Source: Colimorpha sp964483145
GTDB taxonomy: Bacteria; Bacteroidota; Bacteroidia; Bacteroidales; P3
Direction: 5' to 3'
Length of the DNA: 43,894 nucleotides
Assembly: GCA_964483145.1 (NCBI GenBank)
Contig: CAZAAK010000007.1
Span: 1-43,894 of the forward strand
The position numbers and the translations under genes were made by a program. The notes below the pieces were generated by a model. The model saw only the letters and a program-made list of their open reading frames with translations, searched no databases and was not told the origin of the DNA. Positions 1 through 7,819 of the stretch are shown in pieces. Each line of letters opens with the position of its first letter. Position 1 is the first letter of the stretch.

Positions 1-1558
1 CGCAGACGTCGCGTCCGGGATAGATGGTGAAGCCGGCATGGGGGCGACCGAGGACACTGATGACATAAGTGCTGTCGCTATAGCAGGTGTGGTCCAGATT
101 GTTGAAGGAACGCACCTTTACAGCATATTGCCCCACTTCGTCCCAACGATAGTTGATTTGGGCTCCCACAGCACTGTCAGCCAAAGGAGACAGTGTGTCG
201 CTACCGGTATGAAACCACCATTTTGTGATAGAGGTGTCGCAACCATTCAAATCGTTTGGTACATAGCTTTTATTGGTCAAGAGGATGTCGCCATCGCATG
301 ATTTGAGGGTATCGATGGACATGGTTGGTTTGGTATTTTGAACACGCACATAGACCTTGGAGGTAAAGGGTATTGTCTCGTTCATACGTGAGGTCATATC
401 GCAACGGAAAATCTGTTCGTTGGTATACTCGCCTGCCATGGAACCTTCACTCAGGTGAAAGTCCTCGACCTGGCACTGGTAGATGTTGCTTTCGTTTACA
501 CTCGGCGTCAGCTGGGTGAAGTTGATATTGTCGGGCACATTGTAGAGGCTGGAGATGCCCTCTGTGCCGGAATTGCTCTTGTACCATACATAGTTCTCCA
601 AACCGGACGGAGCGGTTAGCTCTTGCACCATTTGGGTCGAACCAGCTGGGCAACCGGATGTCTTGATTTCCATTGGCTGACATTCGCCGGCTATGTAGGC
701 GCATCCATAGTGCGCACTCATGCTGCAGTCGCCAGAACCAATTTTGATGCGGATGGTTTCATAGAGGTATTTGTTCAGGTTGATGGCCACCTTGTTCCAC
801 GGAAGATAGATGTTTACGCCATAACCCGCGCCAGAATTGTGCTGACCTGTGCTGCCAACATAGAATGGCGACACATCGCTGCCGCTACCGGCAGGGGTAG
901 GCCTGATGTAGCACAAGGTGTCGCCGCCTATGCGTTGCCATGTGCCGGATGTGCCGGAACCACTGACGCGTTTTTCAATTTCAATAGCAAACTCGGGATT
1001 ATCGGCAACCGAATGCTGCCCATTTTGCAGCGAAAGGGCGTACCAAATGAAAATCAACGAATTTTGTGGGCGTACATCCAATTGGTAGCATAGCATCTCT
1101 GCCTCATGCGTGCCCCCGCAGTTGTTGCCCAATCGGATGGAGCTAGTGTAAGTAGCGTCCGGCGGTAGGTAGCTGAGCCGGTTGAAGGTCAAGGCATCGT
1201 TGCCCGGACCTTTGATCACAAAGCGGTTCATGTAGTCGGCCTGGCCGTTGAGATTGGTGGAGGCAGGGGATGCCGAGGTGCAACTCGAGCCCGAGGACTG
1301 GCTGGCCAGCTGACTAGCCGGAATCTGACTGCCCCAGTTTACCATTCCCCAGTTGCCGCATTGGCTCGCTTGGTCATCTTTTGATCCAGTATACCCGTAC
1401 CACACGGCATTGGCTGAATTGCCTGATGCAGTGATGACAAAACTGGTGGGGTTCTTCAGACCCTTACAAAAGTCAGTGCCCTGAGCCATGGCGTTTGTCG
1501 TAAGCAGCAACGCCACGCAAATCACGGCAAAGTGCTTGAGATAGGTTGTAGTATTCAT
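1..1558 (-). CDS. Large secreted PKD-type surface protein, N-terminal part (runs off left edge)
   Basis: The minus-strand frame from the ATG at 1558 is open all the way to base 1 (519 codons), so the gene is cut by the window edge. Residues 1-23 form a clear signal peptide ending in AMAQ. The mature part is rich in Asn, Ser, Thr, Gly, Tyr and Trp, with scattered Cys. About the last 110 visible residues describe pain/meaning-free immunoglobulin-like text typical of PKD domains, with motifs such as YRWDEVGQYAVKVR. Large proteins of this type in Bacteroidota are exported and often carry a C-terminal type IX secretion sorting domain, which would lie outside the window. No clear -7 promoter element was found just upstream. 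Function is unknown; adhesin or gliding-type surface protein is a guess. Confidence 0.75.
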   Translation of the reverse strand, partial: MNTTTYLKHFAVICVALLLTTNAMAQGTDFCKGLKNPTSFVITASGNSANAVWYGYTGSKDDQASQCGNWGMVNWGSQIPASQLASQSSGSSCTSASPASTNLNGQADYMNRFVIKGPGNDALTFNRLSYLPPDATYTSSIRLGNNCGGTHEAEMLCYQLDVRPQNSLIFIWYALSLQNGQHSVADNPEFAIEIEKRVSGSGTSGTWQRIGGDTLCYIRPTPAGSGSDVSPFYVGSTGQHNSGAGYGVNIYLPWNKVAINLNKYLYETIRIKIGSGDCSMSAHYGCAYIAGECQPMEIKTSGCPAGSTQMVQELTAPSGLENYVWYKSNSGTEGISSLYNVPDNINFTQLTPSVNESNIYQCQVEDFHLSEGSMAGEYTNEQIFRCDMTSRMNETIPFTSKVYVRVQNTKPTMSIDTLKSCDGDILLTNKSYVPNDLNGCDTSITKWWFHTGSDTLSPLADSAVGAQINYRWDEVGQYAVKVRSFNNLDHTCYSDSTYVISVLGRPHAGFTIYPGRDVC

Positions 1559-1793
1559 GACGGTGTATTTTGTTTCAAAACGATACGGTTCCTTCACCTC
1601 AACAATATTTTATAGCTCTCTCGGAACTAGTTTGGTTGGTCGTTACGACACACCTATGGTAGTTTTGTTGCAGAATTAGGTTTATATAACGGTCCACTAC
1701 TGTTGCTGAGCATAGTGTCTTGCCTTGGTGGGTTTGTCGCTTGCAATGGGTATATGCCTGTTGTTGATATATCTGTAACGGATAGCGCGGGTT

Positions 1794-1830
1794 GCAAAAA
1801 AAGCCAACAAGTTCCGCTCTTGTTGGCTTT
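1794..1830 (-). terminator. Rho-independent terminator of tRNA-Val
   Basis: A perfect 12-bp stem (1800-1811 with 1819-1830) with a 7-nt loop lies just 3' of the tRNA on the minus strand. The stem runs into a T-tract when read on the minus strand (A-run at 1796-1802 on the plus strand). It probably ends the tRNA transcript and separates it from the secreted-protein gene. Confidence 0.8.
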
Positions 1831-1833
1831 GTG

Positions 1834-1908
1834 TGGGAGTAATTGGATTCGAACCAATGACCCTCTGCTTGTAAGGCAGATGCTCTGAACCGACTGAGCT
1901 ATACTCCC
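1834..1908 (-). tRNA. tRNA-Val (anticodon TAC)
   Basis: The minus strand folds as a full cloverleaf. The acceptor arm is GGGAGTA with TACTCCC and discriminator A. There is a GCTC D-stem, an anticodon stem TCTGC/GCAGA with loop CTTACAA (anticodon TAC, reading GTA/GTN valine codons), and a T-arm ATTGG-TTCGAAT-CCAAT. The 3' CCA is not encoded. A TATCTTTG promoter element lies about 45 nt upstream and a strong terminator directly downstream, so it is a single-gene transcription unit. Confidence 0.95.
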
Positions 1909-1951
1909 TTATGTTCGTTTTAGGTGGGTTCTATCCCCCCGATTGCGATTG

Positions 1952-1959
1952 CAAAGATA
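1952..1959 (-). promoter_or_regulatory. -7 promoter element (TATCTTTG) of tRNA-Val
   Basis: It matches the Bacteroidota sigma-ABfr -7 consensus TAnnTTTG on the minus strand. The implied transcription start is near 1945, about 37 nt before the tRNA 5' end. Confidence 0.75.
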
Positions 1960-2149
1960 CAACTTTTTTTTGACATTCCAAGAAAAAAATACTTTTCACC
2001 ATTTTTTTTGTGTGTTTCTACCTCTTTATTCATCGTTCAAATCTCACGTAGTGCGCCCTTGATGTGTCGCAGGCTATCTCTCGCACACTCCACTCAATCA
2101 TAGCCCAGCATAGCTTTTTACTTGTAATGTGCAATTCAGAAAAATTCTG

Positions 2150-2157
2150 TACCTTTG
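2150..2157 (+). promoter_or_regulatory. -7 promoter element (TACCTTTG) of the DUF4296 gene
   Basis: It matches TAnnTTTG, with a TTG at 2122-2124 about where a -33 element is expected. The implied start of transcription is near 2164. This excludes translation from the TTG at 2155, which lies inside the promoter, and fixes the ATG at 2185 as the start. Confidence 0.75.
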
Positions 2158-2184
2158 CAACCCAGTTGCGTGAATCAATCTGTT

Positions 2185-2574
2185 ATGAAAACCCGTAGAA
2201 ATAATTTGTTCTCAGCTAGTTCAATTTTAATATTTACCCTTGTTGCATCCACGGTTTGTTTCTGCTCATGCAAATCCGAACCCGCCCCCAAAGAGCCTGT
2301 GATGGACGAGGCCACGTTTGTCGACTTCCTTGAAAGGGCTTTTCTTCTAGAAGGCTACTACTCTCTCGAAACCCACTATCGTTTCGATTCTCTCCAACCC
2401 GAGATGATAGCCTCTTACGACTCGCTCATGGCTAGGTACGGCATCACGCCTGAAATCTTCGACACCACCATCAATTGGTATGTCCGCCACCCGGATATAT
2501 ACCTCCGGGTTCAGGAGTCTGTCATGTCGCGGCTCACCCCTTCCTGCGATACTGCCGCAGTCCCGCTTCTGTAA
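2185..2574 (+). CDS. DUF4296-family lipoprotein
   Basis: A 129-aa protein with a basic N-terminus, a hydrophobic segment at about residues 11-27 and a Cys-Ser-Cys-Lys junction that fits a lipoprotein signal. The body follows the DUF4296 pattern: FVDFLERAFLLEGY, then a Y/D-rich stretch, YGITPEIFDTTINWYVRHPDIY, and a C-terminal VMSRL. This family of small helical lipoproteins is common in Bacteroidota and has no established function. The ATG at 2185 is chosen because the promoter element ends at 2157, giving a leader of about 20 nt. It stands alone between the tRNA and the convergent lipoprotein genes. Confidence 0.8.
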   Translation: MKTRRNNLFSASSILIFTLVASTVCFCSCKSEPAPKEPVMDEATFVDFLERAFLLEGYYSLETHYRFDSLQPEMIASYDSLMARYGITPEIFDTTINWYVRHPDIYLRVQESVMSRLTPSCDTAAVPLL

Positions 2575-2647
2575 TTTCTGGCAACTGCCTCTTAATGACT
2601 TGAATTTCTACAACAGACGACACCTTCGTGTAGGGCAGGCGCGCGGA

Positions 2648-3160
2648 TTACTGTAGCTTCAGACTATCTTTCTGAGGGCCATTTTTGCGCATCTCTTCAA
2701 TCGTTTCTTTCTCAAAGGTGCGTGCCGTTGCTGTGGTGGTATCCACTGCGCTGCGGACAAGCCCGGGCACTACTATCACCTCGTTGACCAACCATCTCCC
2801 GTTACGCTTCACGCAGTGCAGTGTGCCGTCTTGCTCCATGCTTGGGGTGCTCTTGTGGAAGGCTACCTCGGCAATGGTGTCGTCAATGGCGATTTCGCCC
2901 AAGGTGATGGTGGCGGGGATGTTGTTGGCGTAGACCTCTGGGTCGGTTTGCGCCACTACCGCCTCAAAGAAACTGAGCGTTACATCGCAAGTTTGTTGGG
3001 TGGAATAGGGGCGTGCTTCGGCAGGTTTGTAGTTACCCATGGCATCAAGGTATCCTTGTGCTACGGTTTGTATCTCTTTGCTCTCGTTGTTGCAGGAAGT
3101 CATAAATGCAACTGCGCACAGGAGTGCTCCCCCTAGGAGTGTGATTCTTTTTTTTATCAT
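2648..3160 (-). CDS. Lipoprotein, DUF4878-like
   Basis: A 170-aa protein with a lipoprotein signal (MIKKR, hydrophobic core, MTSC with Cys at residue 23). The mature part begins with an alpha-helical YLDAMGNYKPAEARPY segment. It continues with alternating strands (ATITLGEIAI, IAEVAFHKS, TLHCVKRNGRWLVNEVI), a layout like the NTF2-fold DUF4878/SnoaL-like lipoproteins in which a growing helix pair is followed by a curved sheet. The C-terminus is charged. It is last in a set of three tandem lipoprotein genes and is separated from the next by a hairpin at 3204-3233. Ligand and partner are unknown, and the family call is by eye. Confidence 0.7.
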   Translation of the reverse strand: MIKKRITLLGGALLCAVAFMTSCNNESKEIQTVAQGYLDAMGNYKPAEARPYSTQQTCDVTLSFFEAVVAQTDPEVYANNIPATITLGEIAIDDTIAEVAFHKSTPSMEQDGTLHCVKRNGRWLVNEVIVVPGLVRSAVDTTTATARTFEKETIEEMRKNGPQKDSLKLQ

Positions 3161-3203
3161 ATTGTCTTTTTTTTGTTTGGTGTGGCCAGATTATCATTAA
3201 AAG

Positions 3204-3233
3204 AAGAGAGTGCCCAGCTGTGGTCACTCTCTT
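3204..3233 (-). terminator. Hairpin, probable terminator between lipoprotein genes
   Basis: A perfect 9-bp stem AAGAGAGTG/CACTCTCTT closes a 12-nt loop. On the minus strand it is followed by the T-rich tail CTTTTAATG. It lies 24 nt past the stop of the Lys/Ala-rich lipoprotein gene, so it probably ends or attenuates that transcript before the next lipoprotein gene. Confidence 0.55.
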
Positions 3234-3257
3234 GGGTTTGTTGCTCAAACGAATGAA

Positions 3258-3647
3258 TCATTTTTTGTCGAAAGTCTGCTCCGAAGCGGGCTTCTTGCCA
3301 GTACCAAGACCCTTGGCCGCGGACTTGGTGCCACCCACTGAGACGGAATTGCCTTCGCCCTTCTTTAGCTCGTCAGTAACAGTCTCAACCATTTTTTTGC
3401 CGGCTATAGTCGCGGCCTTAACGGTTTTATCGACCTCTTTCTTGACGGCTTTCTTCACAGCCTTCACGGGAGCAGGTTCAGCCTCCACGGTGTCGGCGGC
3501 CACAGTATCGGTAACTTCTTCAATAACAGCGGTGTCGATAGCGGGTAAGGTGTCGAGGGGAACTTCTTCGTTAGCGTTGTTGTTGCAAGCTGTCATCAAT
3601 GCCATTACGGTGAGTGCGACAGTTGCGTAACGGAAATTTTTCTTCAT
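3258..3647 (-). CDS. Small Lys/Ala/Thr-rich lipoprotein
   Basis: A 129-aa protein with a lipoprotein signal ending MTAC at residue 21, then NNNANEEVP. The mature protein is low in complexity. An acidic Asp/Thr/Val/Glu stretch (about residues 28-56) is followed by a basic helical Lys/Ala/Val stretch (about 58-90) with repeats of the type VKKAVKKEV, and the tail is Gly/Lys/Ser-rich. The acid-then-basic layout suggests an extended periplasmic or cell-wall-binding linker, but that is inference. No domain was recognised. It is 29 nt downstream of the InlB-repeat lipoprotein, so the two are probably co-transcribed. Confidence 0.7.
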   Translation of the reverse strand: MKKNFRYATVALTVMALMTACNNNANEEVPLDTLPAIDTAVIEEVTDTVAADTVEAEPAPVKAVKKAVKKEVDKTVKAATIAGKKMVETVTDELKKGEGNSVSVGGTKSAAKGLGTGKKPASEQTFDKK

Positions 3648-3676
3648 CGTTTTGTGGTATTAAAAACGGGAACTCA

Positions 3677-4501
3677 CTATTTAACAACGTTCATTTTTTT
3701 GCCAAAGCTGGCCTTGCTGGTGTAGAGATCATAGGTGATGTTGCTCAAGGTCAGGGCGAGGGTGGCGTGGGTAGCGTCGGAGCCATTGCTGGAAGCACCG
3801 TTCTCAACAACATCGGTCAAGGAGTACATGGTCATGCTCATGGTGGCGGACATGGTGATGGTGTAGGTGGTCAAATCCAGAGCGGTGCAGTTGATGGAGT
3901 TAGCGCCTGCACTGTAGTACTGCCAATCGCCATAATTTTCATCACTAGAGGTGTAGTAGGTGTTCTGGTAGAGCTCAGTGTTGAGGATGGCCATGTCGGT
4001 AGTGGTGGTACCCATCAAATAGTTGACAATGAAAGGGAAATAGACCGATTGGCCTTCTGCTTGTTTAGCGCATTGGAAAAGGAACATGTAGGAACCATTC
4101 ATTTCAGCGCACTGAGCATCGCTAAAACCGGCAACGTCAAGAGCAGTGCCGTCAAGGGTGGCTGCATAGCTAGGCTGAGGTTTGGCCTCGAAATTGGCGG
4201 TGTAGGTAGCGTTCTCAGAAACCTTGAAAGTGTAAGGATTGTCAACAATAGAGCCGTTCCAGTTGAGGAAGTTGGCATTGCTGGCAGGGGTGGCGGTGAT
4301 GGTTACTTCCGTACCGGCTTCGTAGGTGGCCTGAGCAGGGCTGATGGCGACGGTGCCAAGGGTAGCATCGTTGCTGTTCACGGTAATGGTGTAGGTGGTG
4401 GGAGTGTCGGGGGTGACAGGATCGTCAGTGGAGTTGCAAGCGGTGAACATCATCGCACTAGCAACCAAAGCAACGCTGAGAAATTTGAAAATGTTTTTCA
4501 T
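3677..4501 (-). CDS. Lipoprotein with a divergent InlB B-repeat domain
   Basis: A 274-aa protein. The lipoprotein signal ends FTAC at residue 22. A Pro/Thr/Asp linker leads to one repeat of about 70 residues (38-107) with the hallmarks of the divergent InlB B-repeat (Flg_new type): YTITVNSN, GTVAISPA, TEVTITATPA, FLNWNG, NPYTF and YTANF. The C-terminal 160 residues are Met/Thr/Tyr-rich strands that look like a beta-barrel or sandwich domain; I do not recognise it. It has a good -7 promoter 60-70 nt upstream and heads the lipoprotein run. It is likely surface-exposed, with binding target unknown. Confidence 0.75.
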   Translation of the reverse strand: MKNIFKFLSVALVASAMMFTACNSTDDPVTPDTPTTYTITVNSNDATLGTVAISPAQATYEAGTEVTITATPASNANFLNWNGSIVDNPYTFKVSENATYTANFEAKPQPSYAATLDGTALDVAGFSDAQCAEMNGSYMFLFQCAKQAEGQSVYFPFIVNYLMGTTTTDMAILNTELYQNTYYTSSDENYGDWQYYSAGANSINCTALDLTTYTITMSATMSMTMYSLTDVVENGASSNGSDATHATLALTLSNITYDLYTSKASFGKKMNVVK

Positions 4502-4566
4502 CTTTTGTGTTGATTTTTAATTGTTTATAAAATTTATTGCTTAACTTTCTCCTCATATTTGGTTTG

Positions 4567-4574
4567 CAAAGATA
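4567..4574 (-). promoter_or_regulatory. -7 promoter element (TATCTTTG) of the lipoprotein run
   Basis: A match to TAnnTTTG on the minus strand, preceded by a T/A-rich tract. The implied transcription start is near 4560, about 59 nt before the ATG at 4501. Confidence 0.7.
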
Positions 4575-4611
4575 CGACTTTTTTCAGTCGTGGTATTTTT
4601 TTTTTGTTTTT

Positions 4612-5751
4612 TTACGGTTTTTTGATGTCCAATGCATCCCTGACCCCATTACCTAGCAGCATAAAGGCAAGCACAACAAGCATGATGGCCAGCCCTGGCA
4701 GTAGGGCTAAGTAGGCGCTGTCCAGCAGGATGTAGCTGTAGTTCTCTTTGACCATGGTACCCCACGAGGGCATGGGCGGCTGCACCCCAATACCCAAAAA
4801 ACTTAGGCCCGCCTCTAGCAGGATGGCGCTAGCAAAGTTGGAGGCGGTGACCACAATGATGGCTCCTGTGATATTAGGCAATATATGACGGAAGATAGTG
4901 CGAAAGGTGCTGTATCCCAAAGCCCTTGTGGCTTCGATGTATTCCGTTTCCTTGATGCTGTACACTTGCCCGCGTACCACGCGGGCAATGTCCACCCACA
5001 TGGTAAGGCCCACGGCAATGAATACTTGCCAAAAGCCTTTTCCCAAAGCAAAGGTGATGGCAATGACCAGTAGCACGGTAGGTATAGACCACACAACGTT
5101 GATTAGCCAAGTAATCACCTCGTCCACCCAACCACCGTAGTAGGCCGCCAAGGCCCCCAAAACAATGCCAATAACCAAGGCAATGAGCACGGCAATAAAC
5201 CCTACCGAAAGGCTTACACGGCTGCCTATTACAATCATGCTCAGCACATCGCGCCCGTAGCTGTCGGTACCCAAAACAAAGGTGCGCGTCCCGCTGTCCA
5301 CAATCTGCCGTTTGTCCACGCGGCGAATCTCCCCGTCGTTAGGGGTGGCCCCGGTGTAGCTTTCAATCTCCACGCTGTCGCCTACTGCGGTGGTGCGATA
5401 GGTGGGGATGGCGGTGTAGGCAAGTTCTTCGCCGTAGAGCATCTTGTGTAGCCAGCCTGTGGTGGGCTGGGGCAAGCCGTCGTCGACATAAGTGAAATCC
5501 ACCTGGCTCATGGGTTTAAGGGTGGCCAACTCTAGGTATTGCTGGTTGCAGTGTGGCGTGCTGTCGGGGGTGATGAGGTAGCCTAGCAGGGCCGCCACTA
5601 CAAACAACCCTATCACTGCTAGGCTTGCCACCGACAGCCTGTTCTGTGCAAAGCGGCTCCATGCCATGCCCGAAAGCGAAGTGCTCCGCACGGCAGCTGT
5701 CTCTTTTACGAACTGCCTGTGTTTTTTGTTAAAAGCCGCCTGTAGATTCAT
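4612..5751 (-). CDS. ABC transporter permease, DppC/OppC type
   Basis: A 379-aa inner-membrane permease. After a basic N-terminus comes an OppC_N-like first membrane segment (about 38-57), then a periplasmic loop of over 100 residues. The five-helix BPD_transp_1 domain follows, with the cytoplasmic EAA coupling motif at about 268-290 (EYIEATRALGYS ... ILPN). The pattern GTDSYGRDVLS ahead of the second helix is typical of DppC/OppC subunits. Such a subunit works with a second permease, two ATPases and a binding protein, but none of these lie nearby. It is 57 nt downstream of the SufT-like gene and may share its transcript. Substrate (peptide or other) cannot be told. Confidence 0.9.
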   Translation of the reverse strand: MNLQAAFNKKHRQFVKETAAVRSTSLSGMAWSRFAQNRLSVASLAVIGLFVVAALLGYLITPDSTPHCNQQYLELATLKPMSQVDFTYVDDGLPQPTTGWLHKMLYGEELAYTAIPTYRTTAVGDSVEIESYTGATPNDGEIRRVDKRQIVDSGTRTFVLGTDSYGRDVLSMIVIGSRVSLSVGFIAVLIALVIGIVLGALAAYYGGWVDEVITWLINVVWSIPTVLLVIAITFALGKGFWQVFIAVGLTMWVDIARVVRGQVYSIKETEYIEATRALGYSTFRTIFRHILPNITGAIIVVTASNFASAILLEAGLSFLGIGVQPPMPSWGTMVKENYSYILLDSAYLALLPGLAIMLVVLAFMLLGNGVRDALDIKKP

Positions 5752-5808
5752 CTTTTTGGGGTATTAAAACCTACCGGTCGATGGAGTGTTCAAGGACTTC
5801 TACTCCCA

Positions 5809-6126
5809 TTAGAGCAACCCTAGCTCGGTTTTTACTTCGTCGCTCAAGTTGTTGAAGTCCCAGGGCGGGTTAAAGGTTAGCTCTACCTCCACCGATTTGA
5901 TGCCCTGGATGTAGCCAACCATCTGTTTGACTTCCTGAAACATGTATTCGGCTTCTGGGCAGTCGGGCGCCGTCATGGTCATTAGTATTTTTACGTTAAA
6001 GGCATCATCAATATCAATGTTGTATATCAAGCCAAGGTCATAGATGTTGACCGGTATCTCGGGGTCGTAGATGTTTTTTAGGCAGTTGACAATGGCCGAA
6101 TGCAAGGTTTCTTTTGTGGGCTCCAT
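5809..6126 (-). CDS. SufT/MIP18-family (DUF59) iron-sulfur assembly protein
   Basis: A 105-aa single-domain DUF59 protein. It has the family signature DPEIPVNIYDLGL at residues 21-33 and the conserved Cys in TAPDCP (Cys56), and ends with a V-x-L-x-F-x-P-P-W pattern. Members help mature Fe-S proteins in the cytosol. It lies 91 nt downstream of sufE in the same direction, which supports a role in Fe-S cluster biogenesis. It resembles SufT or PaaD-like proteins; without the phenylacetate genes nearby, the SUF reading is preferred. Confidence 0.9.
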   Translation of the reverse strand: MEPTKETLHSAIVNCLKNIYDPEIPVNIYDLGLIYNIDIDDAFNVKILMTMTAPDCPEAEYMFQEVKQMVGYIQGIKSVEVELTFNPPWDFNNLSDEVKTELGLL

Positions 6127-6217
6127 AGGTGTGTCTCTTTGTTAAATAAATGTGCGGTTGTCTGCTATCGAGCAGAGGTTTGCGGCTACTGTGGCCTGAT
6201 CAATCTGGGGCCACTGC

Positions 6218-6637
6218 TTATTTGCCAACGCTGAAGGCTAACGCGTACATCTTTATTTGCTTTATCATGGCTGTCAAACCGTTGGAACGGTTGGGGGAGA
6301 GGTGCTCCTTCAGTCCGATGGCGTCAATAAAATGCAAGTCGGCAGCCAGTATATCCTCGGGCGTTTGCCCGTTTAGGGCGCGTATTAGCAGGCTGATGAT
6401 GCCCTTGGTGATAACGGCATCGCTGTCGGCCTTGAACCATAGTCGACCGTCGCGGTGCTCGCAACTGAGCCACACCCGGCTCTGGCACCCTTTGATTAGG
6501 TTGCTCTCGGTTTTGTCCTTTTCGTCAATCGCTGGGCAGTCCTTGCCCAACTCAATGATGTATGCATACTTGTCCAGCCATTCGTCAAAACTGGCAAATT
6601 CGTCGATGATGTTGTTCGAAATTTCTTCTATGGACAT
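6218..6637 (-). CDS. sufE: SufE, cysteine desulfurase activator / sulfur acceptor
   Basis: A 139-aa SufE-fold protein. It has the sulfur-accepting Cys51 in the IKGCQSRVWL motif and the N-terminal YAYIIELGKDCPAID segment. The C-terminal helices include LNGQTPEDIL and GLKEHLSPNRSNGL, as usual for the family. SufE takes persulfide from SufS and passes it to the SufBCD scaffold. It sits between lptG and the DUF59 gene, all on the minus strand; sufBCDS are not in the window. Confidence 0.95.
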   Translation of the reverse strand: MSIEEISNNIIDEFASFDEWLDKYAYIIELGKDCPAIDEKDKTESNLIKGCQSRVWLSCEHRDGRLWFKADSDAVITKGIISLLIRALNGQTPEDILAADLHFIDAIGLKEHLSPNRSNGLTAMIKQIKMYALAFSVGK

Positions 6638-6730
6638 GGGGTTTAGAGTTTTTTTCTGGAGGGTATCGTTTTTACTTGAATCGAGAGGGCCACTATGGCG
6701 AAAGATCGTTTGCGGACGGGTGGCGTGCCC

Positions 6731-7819
6731 CTATTTAGGAGCTGTCCGCACCACGTATACTGCTGCTACGCCGAAAACAATTTGGGGTAGCAACACGGAG
6801 AGGAAGGGATTGAGCGTCCCAAAAACAGCAAAAACGGTGGAGACTTTCATAAACACAATGTAACCAAAGGCCAGCGAGATGCCAATGGCCAGATGCATGC
6901 CTATGCCTCCACGGGTCTTGCGGCTCGACACGCCCACGCCTATTAGCGTCATGATAAAGATGGATAGCGGGTTGAGCAACCGTTGGTAGAGTTCTATCTT
7001 GGCGGTGATGACAGTCGGGGAGCCGCGCATCTGCTCCCGTTTGATGAATTTGTAGAGGTCGATGGAATTTATTGTGGTGATGTTCACCGACGACGAGTTG
7101 AAATCATCCGGCGTCACGTCAAGCCGTCGCAACGAGTGCTCGTCACGGGTCAGGTACTCTTGGTGCCCTCTGATAGTACGGTGGACGAAATTGTCGCACT
7201 CCCATTTGCCGATTACCGTGTCGAAGCGGATTTTGCTGCATGAAATCCGGTCCAGCAACTGGTAGTTCTCATCGTACTGGTCTCGATGAAAATTGTTAAC
7301 TTTCATTAGGTTGGCATCGTAGCTCTCGGCATAGACCTGCACGCCCGGCTTCACCTGGAAGTGCACGTTGTTGAAATACTTGGCCTTGTGTATATGGATG
7401 TACTTGCTGTCGAATTTGTCCAGCGTGCGGTTGTTCACCGGGATGAGAAAATTGCCGAAAGCCAGCACTGTTAGCGCCACAATGGTGGCACCGTACATAT
7501 AGGGGCGCAACATCCGTTTGTAGCTGATGCCACTGCCCAAGATGGCTATCACCTCTGTATTGCCCGCCATCTTGGAGGTGAAGAATATTACACTGATAAA
7601 GATAAATAGCGGGCTGTAGAGGTTGACAAAACCGGGTATGAAATTCAAGTAGTAATCAAAAACGATTTCCTGAAGCGGAGCATGTCCGCTCAGGAAATCG
7701 TCAAGCTTTTCCGATACATCAAAGGTAATGACAATGACGATAATCAGTGCCATTGCCAACAAAAAGGTCTTCAGATACTTGAATAGCAGGTACTGGTCGA
7801 GCTTGGGTATGGGTCTCAC
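6731..7819 (-). CDS. LptG/LptF-family permease (YjgP/YjgQ)
   Basis: A 362-aa inner-membrane protein. It has three N-terminal membrane helices (about 15-38, 55-80, 100-122), a periplasmic beta-rich domain (about 130-270) and three C-terminal helices, matching the YjgP/YjgQ family. The motif LDKFDSKYIH and the N-terminal LDQYLLFKYLKTF are characteristic. LptF/LptG with LptB extract lipopolysaccharide from the inner membrane. The start is a GTG immediately after the mutA TAA, with no intervening base, so translation is probably coupled. LptF versus LptG cannot be settled by eye; a partner permease is expected elsewhere. Confidence 0.9.
   Translation of the reverse strand: MRPIPKLDQYLLFKYLKTFLLAMALIIVIVITFDVSEKLDDFLSGHAPLQEIVFDYYLNFIPGFVNLYSPLFIFISVIFFTSKMAGNTEVIAILGSGISYKRMLRPYMYGATIVALTVLAFGNFLIPVNNRTLDKFDSKYIHIHKAKYFNNVHFQVKPGVQVYAESYDANLMKVNNFHRDQYDENYQLLDRISCSKIRFDTVIGKWECDNFVHRTIRGHQEYLTRDEHSLRRLDVTPDDFNSSSVNITTINSIDLYKFIKREQMRGSPTVITAKIELYQRLLNPLSIFIMTLIGVGVSSRKTRGGIGMHLAIGISLAFGYIVFMKVSTVFAVFGTLNPFLSVLLPQIVFGVAAVYVVRTAPK

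Noticed and set aside
2155..2184. Longer start (TTG) for the DUF4296 gene
   Set aside because: It lies inside the -7 promoter element; the ATG at 2185 fits a lipoprotein signal.
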